64,000 bases of DNA from Adiantum capillus-veneris (Eukaryota > Streptophyta > Polypodiopsida > Polypodiales > Pteridaceae), in contig CM043962.1 of the NCBI GenBank assembly GCA_014529385.2, forward strand, positions 47,549,098-47,613,097, written 5' to 3'. A program made the position numbers and the translations under genes. Of this stretch, positions 33,701 through 43,136 are shown piece after piece. A model generated the notes under the pieces. That model had not been told where the DNA came from, searched no databases, and saw only the letters and a program-made list of their open reading frames with translations. Each line of letters begins with the position of its first letter. Position 1 is the stretch's first letter.

Positions 33701-33843
33701 ACTTCATACGCACTCTTCTGGAAGAGGGACAGCTAAAGCTAGGAAAGGTGCACACAAGTGAAAATCCTGCAGACATGTTTACAGAGGTGGTCAACAAGGA
33801 GAAGTTGAGCTTTTGCTCATCTTCAATCGGCATTCAAGGATAA
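30763..33843 (+). CDS. Copia pol: protease, integrase, RT, RNase H
   Basis: 1026 codons in one open frame. In order: protease with WIVDSGASFHAIPH (about residues 22-36); GAG-pre-integrase with HYRLGHMSAKGM and the CEDC/YGKQ zinc segment (about 150-195); integrase core with HSDVWGPTS, FIDDATRKTWVY, LRSDNGGEYCS and SERMNRTI (about 210-320); FFIGYGEGDFGYRLW; reverse transcriptase from NKWVYKVKEEEGGKKRYKSR through MDVNTAF to LMLYVDDMLIT (about 555-720); RNase H with GYADADMAGD, TTKAEYVAM and LYSDSQSAIHLA (about 875-970). The first codons overlap the end of gag. The motifs look well kept, so this is the best preserved polyprotein in the window. Confidence 0.95.
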   Translation: MAGKVEQDSLILSLDNASNSWIVDSGASFHAIPHKQHFQDYTKGNFGYVYLGDDEACEIVSKGTVSVKTTNGNEWKLKDVRHVPSLRKNLISTEQLDDEDHNIAFGNKRWKISKGSLVVAKGEKVGTLCLCTVSTQPSACAATTEVDSAVWHYRLGHMSAKGMQILQTKKLLPGLKEVDLEFCEDCVYGKQKRVKFQKPGNERKNKKLELVHSDVWGPTSTPSLGGSLYYVTFIDDATRKTWVYVMKNKSDVFSIFQRWKAFVENETGTKVKCLRSDNGGEYCSQAFESFCASNGIRRQRTTPRTPQQNDISERMNRTIMERARSMRLHAGLPLELWAESVSTSVYLINRSLSTALDGGVPEEAWTGKLVNYPFLKVFVCEAFMHIDRSLRSKLDAKSKKCFFIGYGEGDFGYRLWNPEDGKILRSRDVIFNEQNMYKDYLERNQTKETGDKYMELEDGKDSRTTNGDNVQQRQPNEEPQPIPRRSTRASRPPERFVPSFNHLLISDFGEPESYEEAMQHESKEEWVKSMQVEMDSLHHNQTWELVELPKGKRALQNKWVYKVKEEEGGKKRYKSRLVVKGFSQKKGIDFNEIFSPVVKMNSIRLVLSLVAAHDLNLEQMDVNTAFRHGDLEEEIYMLQPKGYEVKGKEKMVCRLKKSLYGLKQASRKWYLKFDRWMLDHGFTRCNSDHCVYTKNLGDGKFIILMLYVDDMLITSANMQDIKDLEEELSKSFSMKDLGVAKRILGMKISRDRTKKTIKLSQEDYIKKVLERFAMQNAKPVSTPLAGHSKLTKDMCPKTQEEIASMSKVPYAASVGSLMYAMVWTRPDIAHAVGVVSRFMDNPGKEHWQAVNWILRYLKGTTTNALYFGGTDIFLEGYADADMAGDKDTRRSTTGYVFTVGGTAVSWASKLQKLVSLSTTKAEYVAMTEASREILWLHRFLEELGFKQDNCVLYSDSQSAIHLAKNSAFHSRTKHIEVRYHFIRTLLEEGQLKLGKVHTSENPADMFTEVVNKEKLSFCSSSIGIQG

Positions 33844-33890
33844 GAAGCGAGAATGGAAAGCAGTCACTGGTTTGGTTTGGAGGTCAGTCT

Positions 33891-33903
33891 CCAAGTGGGA
33901 GAT
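33891..33903 (+). other. Polypurine tract of Tnt1/Tork-like copia
   Basis: AAGTGGGAGATT directly before the 3' LTR, nearly the same as the tract at 9931 in the nested copia-type element. Confidence 0.8.
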
Positions 33904-34562
33904 TGTTAAGTATGGAGCCTGATTTACCCTTGCAATTTTCTGTGGTAAAAGCGCACATTTGTAAGGCCCCCATTATGAGGAGAAGCCATCGTGCGTGAAG
34001 GAAAATCACTCACTAGAAAACAAAATTTTCACGGACAAGAATCAGGGGCAACTTTAGGGGCCTCGGGGGCGGAGGCCCCCCAAGACTTTTTTTTCCCTCA
34101 CCGGAATATTCCTTTTTGCCGGAATATTATGGCCGGACGGCGGCCGGAAAGTGGTCGGAAAACAACCGGTCGGTTGGCCGGTGGCCGGTGGTCGGAAGTC
34201 AATGGCCGATGGCCGGTGGCCGAATTCAAAAGCGGACTTGTCTTCTCAAGGGCGGCCACACATGGGCGGATTGGAGGGTCCGATTTGGACTTATTCGCAC
34301 AAGGACGGCTCCACATGGCTGCCTCTCATAAGAGAGGACAGCCCTTTTGGCCTATAAAAGGAGGCCATTTCTACACACATTTCATAGTGTGAAGTTGATG
34401 CAACAAGGTGAGTGTGAGGTGGTGAGAGTGAAGCAAGGCGAGAGCTCTATTAAGAATTAATCCCTTTGTAAACTACTTCTTCTTTTGAAGTGCTAAAGCC
34501 ATTGAGTGGCTGCTTTCCTGTGGACGTAGCCCACATTGGGTGAACCACGTATATCGTGTGTA

Positions 34563-34608
<46 letters not shown>

Positions 34609-34696
34609 ACTCTATAATCTCTTGTGTGTGAAATCTATCTCTCTCCATTAAGTAATCTACTCAAAAATCTATTTAGCTATGTCTTATTTCCTAACA
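33904..34696 (+). repeat. 3' LTR of Tnt1/Tork-like copia
   Basis: 793 bp. Compared with the 5' LTR it has a longer CT microsatellite (34563-34608) and fewer GGCCGG units. Confidence 0.95.
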
Positions 34697-34701
34697 AGAA
34701 T

Positions 34702-35400
34702 GAGGGATTTAGGTCACAATGACCCTTTTACATGGGTTTGGCCCATCACACATAGGTGTTCATACTGACCGTTCAAAGTAAAAATTATTGTCAATTGAGA
34801 TATGTGGTGCGCCTCTCATTAACAATCACCGAATCAACTATAGGACCGACAAACCTGGTCCTTGAGTCAAAACAATGTGATATTCGTGGATGTTAACTAG
34901 GCCGGTGTCCAGCCTCATATTTTCCCGGTGCTGACTCCACTGCATGACGTGTAAAAACATCATCACACAGGTCTCCATCATCGGTTAACACTAAAGGTGC
35001 ACAAATGTCGTTTTCAAGGAAATCAAGAGTAATTTTCCTTTAGTTCTTCTTTAGTTTTACCTGGAAGGTAATTCAAATGAAAAGACAAGGCCCTGTTTAT
35101 TTTACCTAGAAGGTAATTCAAATGAAAAGAGAAGGTCGCGGATAGGTTGGGCCAGGGTGCACGACGGCGGGGGTGGGGGGAGATATAGGTGGCAAGACAC
35201 ATGTCGGAGGTGGTGCATGCATGTGGAGCAGTGTACATGAGGTAGCAGAATAGTCGGGTCTATTTTTTTAAAATTCTTGGTACGGAGCTTGAGAAGCAAG
35301 AAAGCACTTGCAACAATCTAGCATAGCTCACTACACGCTTCATTGCTTGTAGGTCATGGGTTAAAGCTCTAGGTGATAGACAGCAGAGGATGTTCCCAAC
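34702..35400. other. Non-coding, probably rest of interrupted gypsy LTR
   Basis: Follows the right target-site copy of the copia. A short direct repeat CCTGGAAGGTAATTCAAATG / CCTAGAAGGTAATTCAAATG (35060 and 35104) is visible. No gene recognised. The outer LTR edge could not be fixed. Confidence 0.45.
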
Positions 35401-35475
35401 TATTGGGGTTGGAGCGGCTATGGTGGATGCAGTCGAAGGGTTGCCATGGCGTGGAGGATGGCGTGTAGCAAAAGC

Positions 35476-35522
<47 letters not shown>

Positions 35523-35696
35523 CAACACAAGCAAAGGCAAAACAACACGCTATATTTTTATTACTTCTTGTGTGAGACCCTTACATTGTATATATAGAAA
35601 AAGTGTGTCATGCAAACTGGGCTTATAACTGAACTTTACTGCATGCCTATGAGACTTGTTCTCACGGGCTGACCAAAAAAGGGCTTGAACCCAGCA
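35401..35696 (-). repeat. LTR (3') of small non-autonomous element
   Basis: 296 bp containing an (AG)n of about 40 bp (35481-35521) and a TATATATA motif near 35590-35597 that could be the promoter on the minus strand. Confidence 0.75.
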
Positions 35697-36169
35697 ATCC
35701 CCCCCTCAAGCCCGAACTGGACAGACCGTCTCATGATACCTCGAGTTTTTTGGTATACTCGGCAACCATGAGTTTTAGGTTCTCTCACAACCAAGGATTT
35801 CTGGTGTATCCATAACCTGGTGCTAGATGAGTAACCCCCCCTTGAACAGATAGGGTGTAGGCCAAAATATTTAGCTACCAAAAATGGAGTTTTTGGTTCA
35901 CTGCCAAACCTTGGGTTTCAGGTGTACCCAGTAACCTCATGAGAAGCGGTAAAAAATAGGCTGAGAACTGACAAAATTTGCGAGGTCTTACCACTTATCT
36001 TTGTGGCAGTGTCTATAACCCGTACAAAAGGGACATGACCATGATTGACAACTGACAAAATAAAACAAAGCTTTGACAAAATATCGATGATGACATAAAC
36101 AAAATCATGGCAAACCTATGAGATTGAATAGGTAAAACTAATTTTGATCATGTTCTAGAGAAGTTGTCG

Positions 36170-36505
<336 letters not shown>

Positions 36506-36933
36506 TTTAGGGTTTTATTGGTGGGGGGGTGAAGACCCTCTAACCAAGGTTCAAAGATAATGGCCACTTTGAGTTTAATCAATGTAAAAGGACAAAAAAA
36601 TATGATCAATGGCGAGCTCTACTCTGGCTGCAGACAGGACTTCCACTGCCCACAACGTTTCAATATGCATGTTGTAGCACCACCGTGGCAAAAACCGGCA
36701 CCTCCTTGATGGCGTTTTGAGAAGCTCGCTTGGAGTGTTTGTTTACGTGCGCCTTGCAAAACTGCCAAAGGTATCAACGTTTTGAGACGTCGTCAAATCC
36801 TTCGCCTGCTTGTCTATGCCACCAGAGCTGCGTTTTGAGACTCTATGACTGTGCAGTGGGCTGTGACTACGTACTAAACCGGCAGTGTCTTGAGATGCCA
36901 ACGCTAAGGATCACCTGCTGCAGGAGCACTGAA

Positions 36934-36945
36934 GCTCTGATACCA
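36934..36945 (-). other. Primer binding site, initiator Met tRNA (minus strand)
   Basis: GCTCTGATACCA on the plus strand is the complement of TGGTATCAGAGC, two bases from the LTR edge at 36948. Confidence 0.8.
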
Positions 36946-36947
36946 GT

Positions 36948-37216
36948 TGTTGGGGTTGGAGCAGCTATGGTGGATGCAGTTGAAGGGTTGCCATGGCGTG
37001 GAGGATGGCGTGTAGCAGAAGCGAGAAAAGAGAGAGAGAGAGAGAGAGAGACTCGACACAAGCAAAGGCAAAATAACACGCTATATTTTTATTACTTTTT
37101 GTGTGAGACCCTTACATTGTATATATAGAAAAAGTTTGTCATGCAAACTGGGCTTATAACTAAACTTTACTGCATGCCTATGAGACTTGTTCTCACGTGC
37201 TGACCAAAAAAGGGCT
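36948..37216 (-). repeat. LTR (5') of small non-autonomous element
   Basis: 269 bp, matching 35401-35696 over its length. Its outer end is not preserved. Confidence 0.75.
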
Positions 37217-37911
37217 GACCAAACTTTACTACAAAGAAGAGAGAGAGAGAGAGGGAGTAGGGCTAGAAAAATACAATTTCCCTAACCGGTGAAAATAAGG
37301 GCAAACTTGGATTTTTCCCAGTTTTTAGGTCAAAATTTGAAGCTTTTGATTGTAATTACACTAATGCTTGAGTAAATTTCTCGATTTCTTAAAGGGAAGC
37401 TCAAAACCTAGCCGAGATTTTACAATTTTAGCCGATTAAAATACACTCGATCTCATTTTTTTTCTAACACACAGTGAATCTCATTTCTGTTTAATTTTTA
37501 TACACATTGAAGAGTTTCAAAGAAAAAGATCCATTCACTTTTGTATTTTAGAATGGCTTCTAAGTCCTTTGTCACACTAGGGTGCCTCTGAAATAAACTC
37601 CCACGTATAATTTTTGCAGTTGGTCGCTGCTTGGAGAACTTGGCCGAGGGTAGGAGGTCATCCCTTTGACAAGGGATGGAGGCCAACTTTCTCCTTTTCA
37701 TCTGCAAATGACTGCCTACCACCTCTGCATTTTGCTTCCTTGCCTTAGTATGACTTGGGCCTAAGACAAATCTCCCCCTCATTTTTTTGCCTAACTAATA
37801 ACCCTCACCCACGCGTATGCCTTGCATAGTCTATGCAACACTACACCTTGGGGCTTTCCTTGCTCCACTAGTAGCTTCCACCTTAGCCTACATTCACAAG
37901 CACATGTGTAG

Positions 37912-37912
<1 letters not shown>
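37217..37912. other. Non-coding spacer
   Basis: Begins with a short duplicate of nearby LTR text (GACCAAACTTTACTACA) and a GA run (37235-37254). A 94-codon Lys/Arg-rich frame on the minus strand (37498-37782) has no recognised domain and no context, so it is left uncalled. Confidence 0.5.

Positions 37913-37957
<45 letters not shown>
37913..37957. repeat. (GA)n microsatellite
   Basis: About 44 bp of pure GA. Confidence 0.93.
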
Positions 37958-37958
<1 letters not shown>

Positions 37959-38204
37959 ATATGAGAGGAGACACAACCTTGTATGCTATGATCAAAGAGA
38001 AGAGAGCACATTTGCAATAAGAGAGAAAGAGTGAGGGGATGCGAGAGGAGAGACATAGAGTATGCATAATATATATGCCCTACAACTCTTGGAGTCAAAG
38101 CCTCATGAGTCACATCTCTTGAATAGGGACGTGAAGACACGAATCGAGACTCATAGATCACTACTCTATTAGGCTTTGAAGGTGGTTCTGCATATGCTAT
38201 TGGG

Positions 38205-38262
<58 letters not shown>
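38205..38262. repeat. (GA)n microsatellite
   Basis: About 56 bp of pure GA after a short G run. Confidence 0.93.
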
Positions 38263-38267
<5 letters not shown>

Positions 38268-38460
38268 AAGAAGAAACCTATAGACATGGTCCCTAAGTGT
38301 CATGCCCCCCTCTGCTTCATCCTTGATGTTGAGGATGGGGGCTCAAACCGCACCACATAGGACAAGATGAGCCCATGCCGTATAAATATTTGCTTGGATT
38401 TTGGTTTGCACAAAAATTTCGCTCAGTATGGTAAGACTCTGAGGGTTAGGTTGCAGGCCG

Positions 38461-38462
<2 letters not shown>

Positions 38463-38518
<56 letters not shown>

Positions 38519-38540
38519 CGCACGAGAGAGAGAGAGAGGC
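38463..38540. repeat. (CA)n microsatellite followed by GA
   Basis: About 52 bp of pure CA, then AGAGCGCACGAGAGAGAGAG. Confidence 0.93.
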
Positions 38541-38844
38541 ACACAAGATTTGAAGAAGGTAGGCTTTCTGCAAAGAATGAGCACCTATGCAACAACCTAC
38601 ATCAACAAGTCACAGGCATGCAGGCACGGAAGGGGGCAGCCGATTTGACACCCACATTGCCACTGCATGCGTACTCCTCTCTCAAAACCTTCATAGTGCT
38701 CAAAACCTTCATACGCTATGGAGTGCTTCACTTGAGGAGCTTGCACCTCCGAGCGCCAGGCACTTTCTGTGCAGGCCTAAGTCTGGTAGAGTGCAAGGTA
38801 TCCTCAACCTCTTCTTTCTTCCAATTGAACTTTGAGTATATGTA

Positions 38845-38955
38845 GAGAGAGAGAGAGAGAGAGACAGAGAGAGAGTAGATGTATATCCTTTTGCATATGA
38901 TCAAGCAGAGCATGTATATCCAATAGGTTGGTCATCCATATATAGTTGAAGTGAT

Positions 38956-38992
<37 letters not shown>
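38845..38992. repeat. Two (GA)n microsatellites
   Basis: GA repeats at 38845-38874 and 38959-38992. The second abuts the VOC-like fragment. Confidence 0.88.
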
Positions 38993-38993
<1 letters not shown>

Positions 38994-38996
<3 letters not shown>

Positions 38997-39359
38997 TTCG
39001 TTTGCATTTTGCAGGATCAGTCTGGTGAAACTGGCACATGCTCCATTCCTTGAAGAAAGAGTGCTTGTTTTTGCTCCCACGGCCTTTACAAAGGCTGCAT
39101 CCACATCATCTATAACCACTTGAAGGATGGCTATTGATCCCTTATGTGAGCTTGGAGATTTGACATTGGGACCAGACTCTTTCACCTTGTTGCACAACAT
39201 GATCTCCATAGAGCCAAACTTGAGGTGAGTGAGAAGAATACGCTTGTGAAATGTCTTTGCAAGGTCCTTAGGTCCAAAGGTCGGCTTGTAAAAGGAAATG
39301 GCATAGCACAAGGAGCCTCCACAACAAGATGAGGAATGCAGGCCTTGTAGAAGCAACAA
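38994..39359 (-). pseudogene. Glyoxalase/VOC superfamily-like fragment
   Basis: A 121-codon frame. Residues about 20-100 read AISFYKPTFG, ILLTHLKFGSMEIMLCNK, SPSSHKGSIAILQ and VVIDDVDAAFVKAVGAK. This matches the PhnB/At5g48480-type VOC pattern (A..FY..AFGA, I.HAEL.IG.S..ML.D, G.....L.VEDVDA.F..AV.AGA; recalled family pattern). VOC proteins form paired beta-alpha-beta modules around a metal or ligand. The second half expected after AVGAK (DPFGH-type end) is missing, and the frame ends in unrelated sequence next to a (GA)n tract. It is probably a captured or decayed exon, not a working gene. Confidence 0.5.
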
Positions 39360-39409
39360 CCCTACTTGTTGTTTGTAGCTTGTTGTTGCTCCCTCTATTG
39401 TTTACATCG

Positions 39410-39412
<3 letters not shown>

Positions 39413-39462
<50 letters not shown>

Positions 39463-39481
39463 CTGTGTGTGTGTGTGTGTA
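39413..39481. repeat. Compound (CT)n(GT)n microsatellite
   Basis: About 46 bp of CT repeats, then TGTCTGTGTGTGTGTGTGTGT. Confidence 0.92.
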
Positions 39482-39540
39482 TACAAGTTGGTGCTAGGCA
39501 CCCAGTTGCATGGCACCCACTTCATGGGGATTTTTGTGTG

Positions 39541-39567
39541 GGTGGGGGGGGGGGGGGGGGGGGGGGG
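39541..39567. repeat. Long G homopolymer
   Basis: GGTGGG followed by an almost uninterrupted run of more than 20 G. The length should be treated as uncertain, since such runs are error-prone in assembly. Confidence 0.8.
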
Positions 39568-40126
39568 AGAGAGTGTGAATGACCATACATGCACTCGACA
39601 TTTTTTTATGAATATCCACAAAGCAAGTTCAAAGGCTCGAATTTTTTTGAGCGACTAAACGAGTCGTGGGCAAGTTCTTTTTCCTTCGATGCCAAAGAGT
39701 GTTTCAAGTGCAAAGATAGCCAAGCAAAGGCTTAAAATGATTTTAATTTACTCTAGGTGCACAATCAATGAAGATTCAAAGCAATGAATTGTGGATAATG
39801 TGGGAGCACTCTCAAATTCTGTATAAATAGAATTGGAGGAGAAAGTATGGTTGAATGTGTCGACCAATCGAGATCTTAGGACTCTCTATTCAATGAACGT
39901 GCCAATGTATCATCGTATAAAAGCTGAATATCAAGCTTATAGTCACCGCACAACAACATTTAGGGTGACAAAACTTTCTTATCACTTTGTGTTGCATGCT
40001 ATTATGAGCCATGTGTATGTAAATGCTTGTAAATATGTATTCTCAATCAAGAGGTTATATTGATGGTGATTTTTTTATTTGTTATCACCTTCACACACTT
40101 TGTGCAATGTGTCCACACACATTGTG
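39568..40126. other. Non-coding spacer
   Basis: Unremarkable AT-rich sequence. Open frames up to 76 codons on the plus strand carry no recognised domain. Confidence 0.5.
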
Positions 40127-40138
40127 TGTGTGTGTGTG

Positions 40139-40183
<45 letters not shown>

Positions 40184-40297
40184 CATTACTTCTATGACAA
40201 TTTGCAATGTGGCATGGAGCAGATGAGCCCAAGTAAATAGTGAGAGAGAAAGGGATGCCGCGTGCATGTCCTGCACGCAACTCACCTCTCCTTGTGC

Positions 40298-40362
<65 letters not shown>
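40127..40362. repeat. (GT)n and two (GA)n microsatellites
   Basis: GTGTGT at 40122-40139, GA at 40143-40180, and GA at 40300-40362. The last lies directly at the end of the Penelope-like element's repeat. Confidence 0.92.
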
Positions 40363-40366
<4 letters not shown>

Positions 40367-41108
40367 TTAAATGCAACAATTCAAAATTTCTTGGAAATTT
40401 AGGGGAGTAGAGATGAATGTATCACACGTGTATGTCCATAGAAGCAGACATTCAATTAAAAAATCTACATCCATAGGCAAAGTGAGCCTATTTTAGAGCA
40501 ACTTGGAGAAATTTTACAATGGTTTTGATGTTACTAGCGATGGGTGTCCATCATGCACATGCATTAGAGAGAGGAGAGTCCCGTTACCTACCACCATCAC
40601 CCCAAAAAAGAAACAAGAAAAAGTTAGTTTATAAGGTGGAAGGCAAGTGTCGTAAGAAACTCATACGCGTTATTGATGTCACTCTAATAAATCATGCATG
40701 AGACAATACCTGGTTGAGAGGGTCCATGGTGTAGGCTTGGAGAGTTGCAAAAAGTACAACACTTGGTGAGATAGTATGAAATCCTCTTGCAATGATCTTT
40801 TTGGGAGTTTTGTCCTTATATAGGTTTCTCCAAGTTCTTGGTTCCCTCCAAACAAACTCAACCGTGCGAAGAAAAAGGGGGGAGGAGTGGGAGGTCTTTT
40901 TTAATTGTATTTTAGGTCAGGGGAGTGGGGGTGGTCAATTATAGGTTCCCCTTTTAATGAGGTTATCATTCTTCTCTTTCCACCCACGTTCTTTGTAGGA
41001 GGTGTTTCTTCCAACGCTTTTTTTGTGGGTTGAGTTATGGTTTGAGAGGGGTGTGTTTTAAGGGGGGTTTTCCACCAAGACTTGTTTATATGCTTGTTGA
41101 CATCACGG
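40363..41108 (-). repeat. Direct repeat (pseudo-LTR-like), low-coordinate copy
   Basis: 746 bp, collinear with 45889-46635 and roughly 90-95 percent identical by eye. It contains CCTTATATAGG (40814-40824) and a T/G-rich end. On the (GA)n side both copies carry TTAAAT/TTAATT and GGGGAGTAGAGATGAATG. Confidence 0.85.
40814..40824 (-). promoter_or_regulatory. TATA-like CCTATATAAGG in direct repeat
   Basis: The minus strand reads CCTATATAAGG, preceded by GGAGAAA. The same motif is kept at 46339-46349 in the other repeat. It is a candidate promoter for minus-strand transcription of the Penelope-like element. Confidence 0.45.
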
Positions 41109-41166
41109 GGAAAGGCCCTCCTCCACCATACTAGGAGTTATGATCCCTTTTTATTTTATTTTTTTA

Positions 41167-41203
41167 GGGGGCACTAGTCCCCCTAAGGGGTCCTAGTGCC
41201 CTC
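41167..41203. other. Strong hairpin at end of Penelope-like RT frame
   Basis: GGGGGCACTAG pairs with CTAGTGCCCTC around an inner TCCCC/GGGG stem with loop CTAA. It overlaps the last codons of the RT frame and sits where a 3' processing or RT-recognition structure might be. Confidence 0.6.
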
Positions 41204-42970
41204 CAATTTTAAGGTGCTCCAAGACATCACTGATTAAGCATGTGTATGAGGATGTTGTGTAGTTTTGTAAGTGCCCTCTAACCAGTCGCCATAACTTTGC
41301 ACGTTCAAAACCGTTGTTACAAAATGCTTGGATGAGGTTTTTTATGTCTTTTGCAGCTTTTAATGGGTATGTGTTACAAAATAGAATGTGTTTTAGTTGG
41401 GAGAGAATCACTTTGTGGGCCCATTTTGTAGGTCTATTACTCGACCTTTGGAGATAGTTGATAGGTTTGTAGGGTAGGCCATCCTCTTTTTTTAAGATTT
41501 TTTTTATTAATTGGTTATCAGTGATTGTTAGTTGGAGGTTGAGAAATTTGGCTTGGGTGCCAAAATTACTTTCAATGCTTAGGCACTCAGGGTATATGGT
41601 GTGGTTATTTATGAACTGTAGAGGGTCCTCTGAGTTAATGATGAGGAAGTCGTCAAAGTATCTATAAGGCGTGCCAAATTTTGCCAAGATAGATTTTGGA
41701 TTAGGTGAGTTAAGGGTTTTCGCAAGGTAATCATATTCTAAAGCATGAAGGTAGAGATTGCACCATAGGGGGGAGCATGCTAATCACATGTGTATGCCAT
41801 TGATTTACCTATACACACAGTTTTGATGTTGGATAAACATGTGGTGGATGAGCCATGTGTAAAGTTCAGTCACTTGTTGAAGTGAGAACGAGAGGCTTGA
41901 TTTGTAGGGGTATGCAGACCATGTTCCTTTGCTACATGAATAAGGGAATCTTATCAATGATATGAACGGTTGGTGTGCAATAGAGAAAGCCACAAAAAAG
42001 AGGTGTGTGATATGGTGAATAAGACCTTGAGATCCGTGGTGGGGGAACATCTCTTTATATCACCTGAGTACAATGTTTTTGCTTCTTTTGGTAGATTAAG
42101 GGCACACTCATAAATAGAATCCACTATCCACCAAGAATGAATATGCAGGTTGTGGCATAGGAGAGCCTTGAGGTTGAGTTTTTTGGCTCTTTGTTTGAGG
42201 TAAGGGATGCATGTCTTGAGGATGCATGCCATAAGTAGAGAAATTTCTATAAAGCAGCCACATGTAATCCATCGAAATCCCTCCTTGTGGCTTTTGTAGG
42301 TTGCTGTGAGAAAGGGTAGAGAGTTGTTTTTGACTTGCAATATAGGGGTGAGAGTGATGCTTATGTACGATAGCATGTGGTTGACTCCCATGGTGTATGG
42401 CTCAAAGTCTAGTCCTTGGAGCCTTTTGTTGGCTTCCGAGATGATTAGTTGTTTGCATATAAGGACTGGGTTATTGGCTGCTTTATCAAGACATGTGATG
42501 AAGAAATGGCTTCTTAGCTTACTGATCTCGGGTTGGAGATCAGAGTATGCTCTGTGTTGCCTTTTTAAAGGGAGGTATTTGTTACAATACCCATAGAGCA
42601 CTTGGTGCATGTTTTCTCGAGAGAGCCCAAGAGGGCGACTGATAATGTTACTTGAGGTGAGGAAGTCCACGACTTTACTTAATTCAAGGATGGCTTCTTC
42701 AAGTAGTGGTGGCCTAGAGGGTATGTGTTCCAAACCATAAGAGCTTAGTGTGGCAAGCTCTGGGCTAACAAATTTGCTTATTTTTGTAGAGATAAGATGC
42801 CCCCTGGTCTTGTTAAGTTCACCAGGTAAAAAATGACGTGCACAAGTGGACAAAGGATCATGCCTAAAGGAAAACACTTCTCTACCATTACATAGTTGAA
42901 CTTTTAAAGGGGGAAAAAAGGCCCAATTGAAGAGACATTCATCCCCCAGGTGGGGGTGGTGGCCATACAA
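41193..42970 (-). other. Penelope-like reverse transcriptase region
   Basis: The upstream part (41954-42970) has LPGELNKTRGHL, FFITCLDKAANNPVLICKQL, LPFLTATYKSHKEGFRWIT and LYSGDIKRC-type motifs. The downstream part (41193-41687) has the catalytic RYFDDFLII, the IYPECLSIESNFG and FLNLQLTI motifs, then a thumb-like helix-rich end (GFERAKLWRLVRGHL). In active relatives it primes cDNA synthesis at the target. The region is broken. Confidence 0.75.
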
Positions 42971-43136
42971 AGTCCAAAAAAGAAAAAGCTTAGGAAAGGT
43001 TTTAGGTTAGATATGTCTAGGAGAGGGTTTACAAACAAAATTGGTGCAAAAGTGCCTTTGGAGGAGGATCTTTTCTACAAAAAAAAGGCGACCATGCTCA
43101 TCACGGATGACCTGCAATTTTTAAGAAAACACCTTT

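Larger units (their letters stand above)
29186..34696 (+). mobile_element. Copia retrotransposon, Tnt1/Tork-like, nearly whole
   Basis: LTRs at 29186-29965 and 33904-34696, with AGAAT at 29181-29185 and 34697-34701 as target-site duplication. It has an initiator-Met primer site, polypurine tract, gag region and a long uninterrupted pol frame with protease, integrase, reverse transcriptase and RNase H in copia order. The protein resembles tobacco Tnt1 (family knowledge). It looks almost whole, with about two breaks. The LTRs differ by roughly 3 percent plus microsatellite length changes (hand count), so the insertion is fairly young. It inserted into an older gypsy LTR. Confidence 0.95.

Noticed and set aside
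37498-37782. Basic 94-codon minus-strand frame
   Set aside because: No recognised motif, start context or homologous copy in the window. Kept only as a note.
39541-39567. G-quadruplex regulatory element
   Set aside because: A lone homopolymer in spacer DNA near microsatellites. Its length is also doubtful in assemblies.
40519-40701. Conserved 60-codon plus-strand frame present in both Penelope-like repeats
   Set aside because: Both repeats are similar in DNA, so shared open frames are expected. No domain seen.
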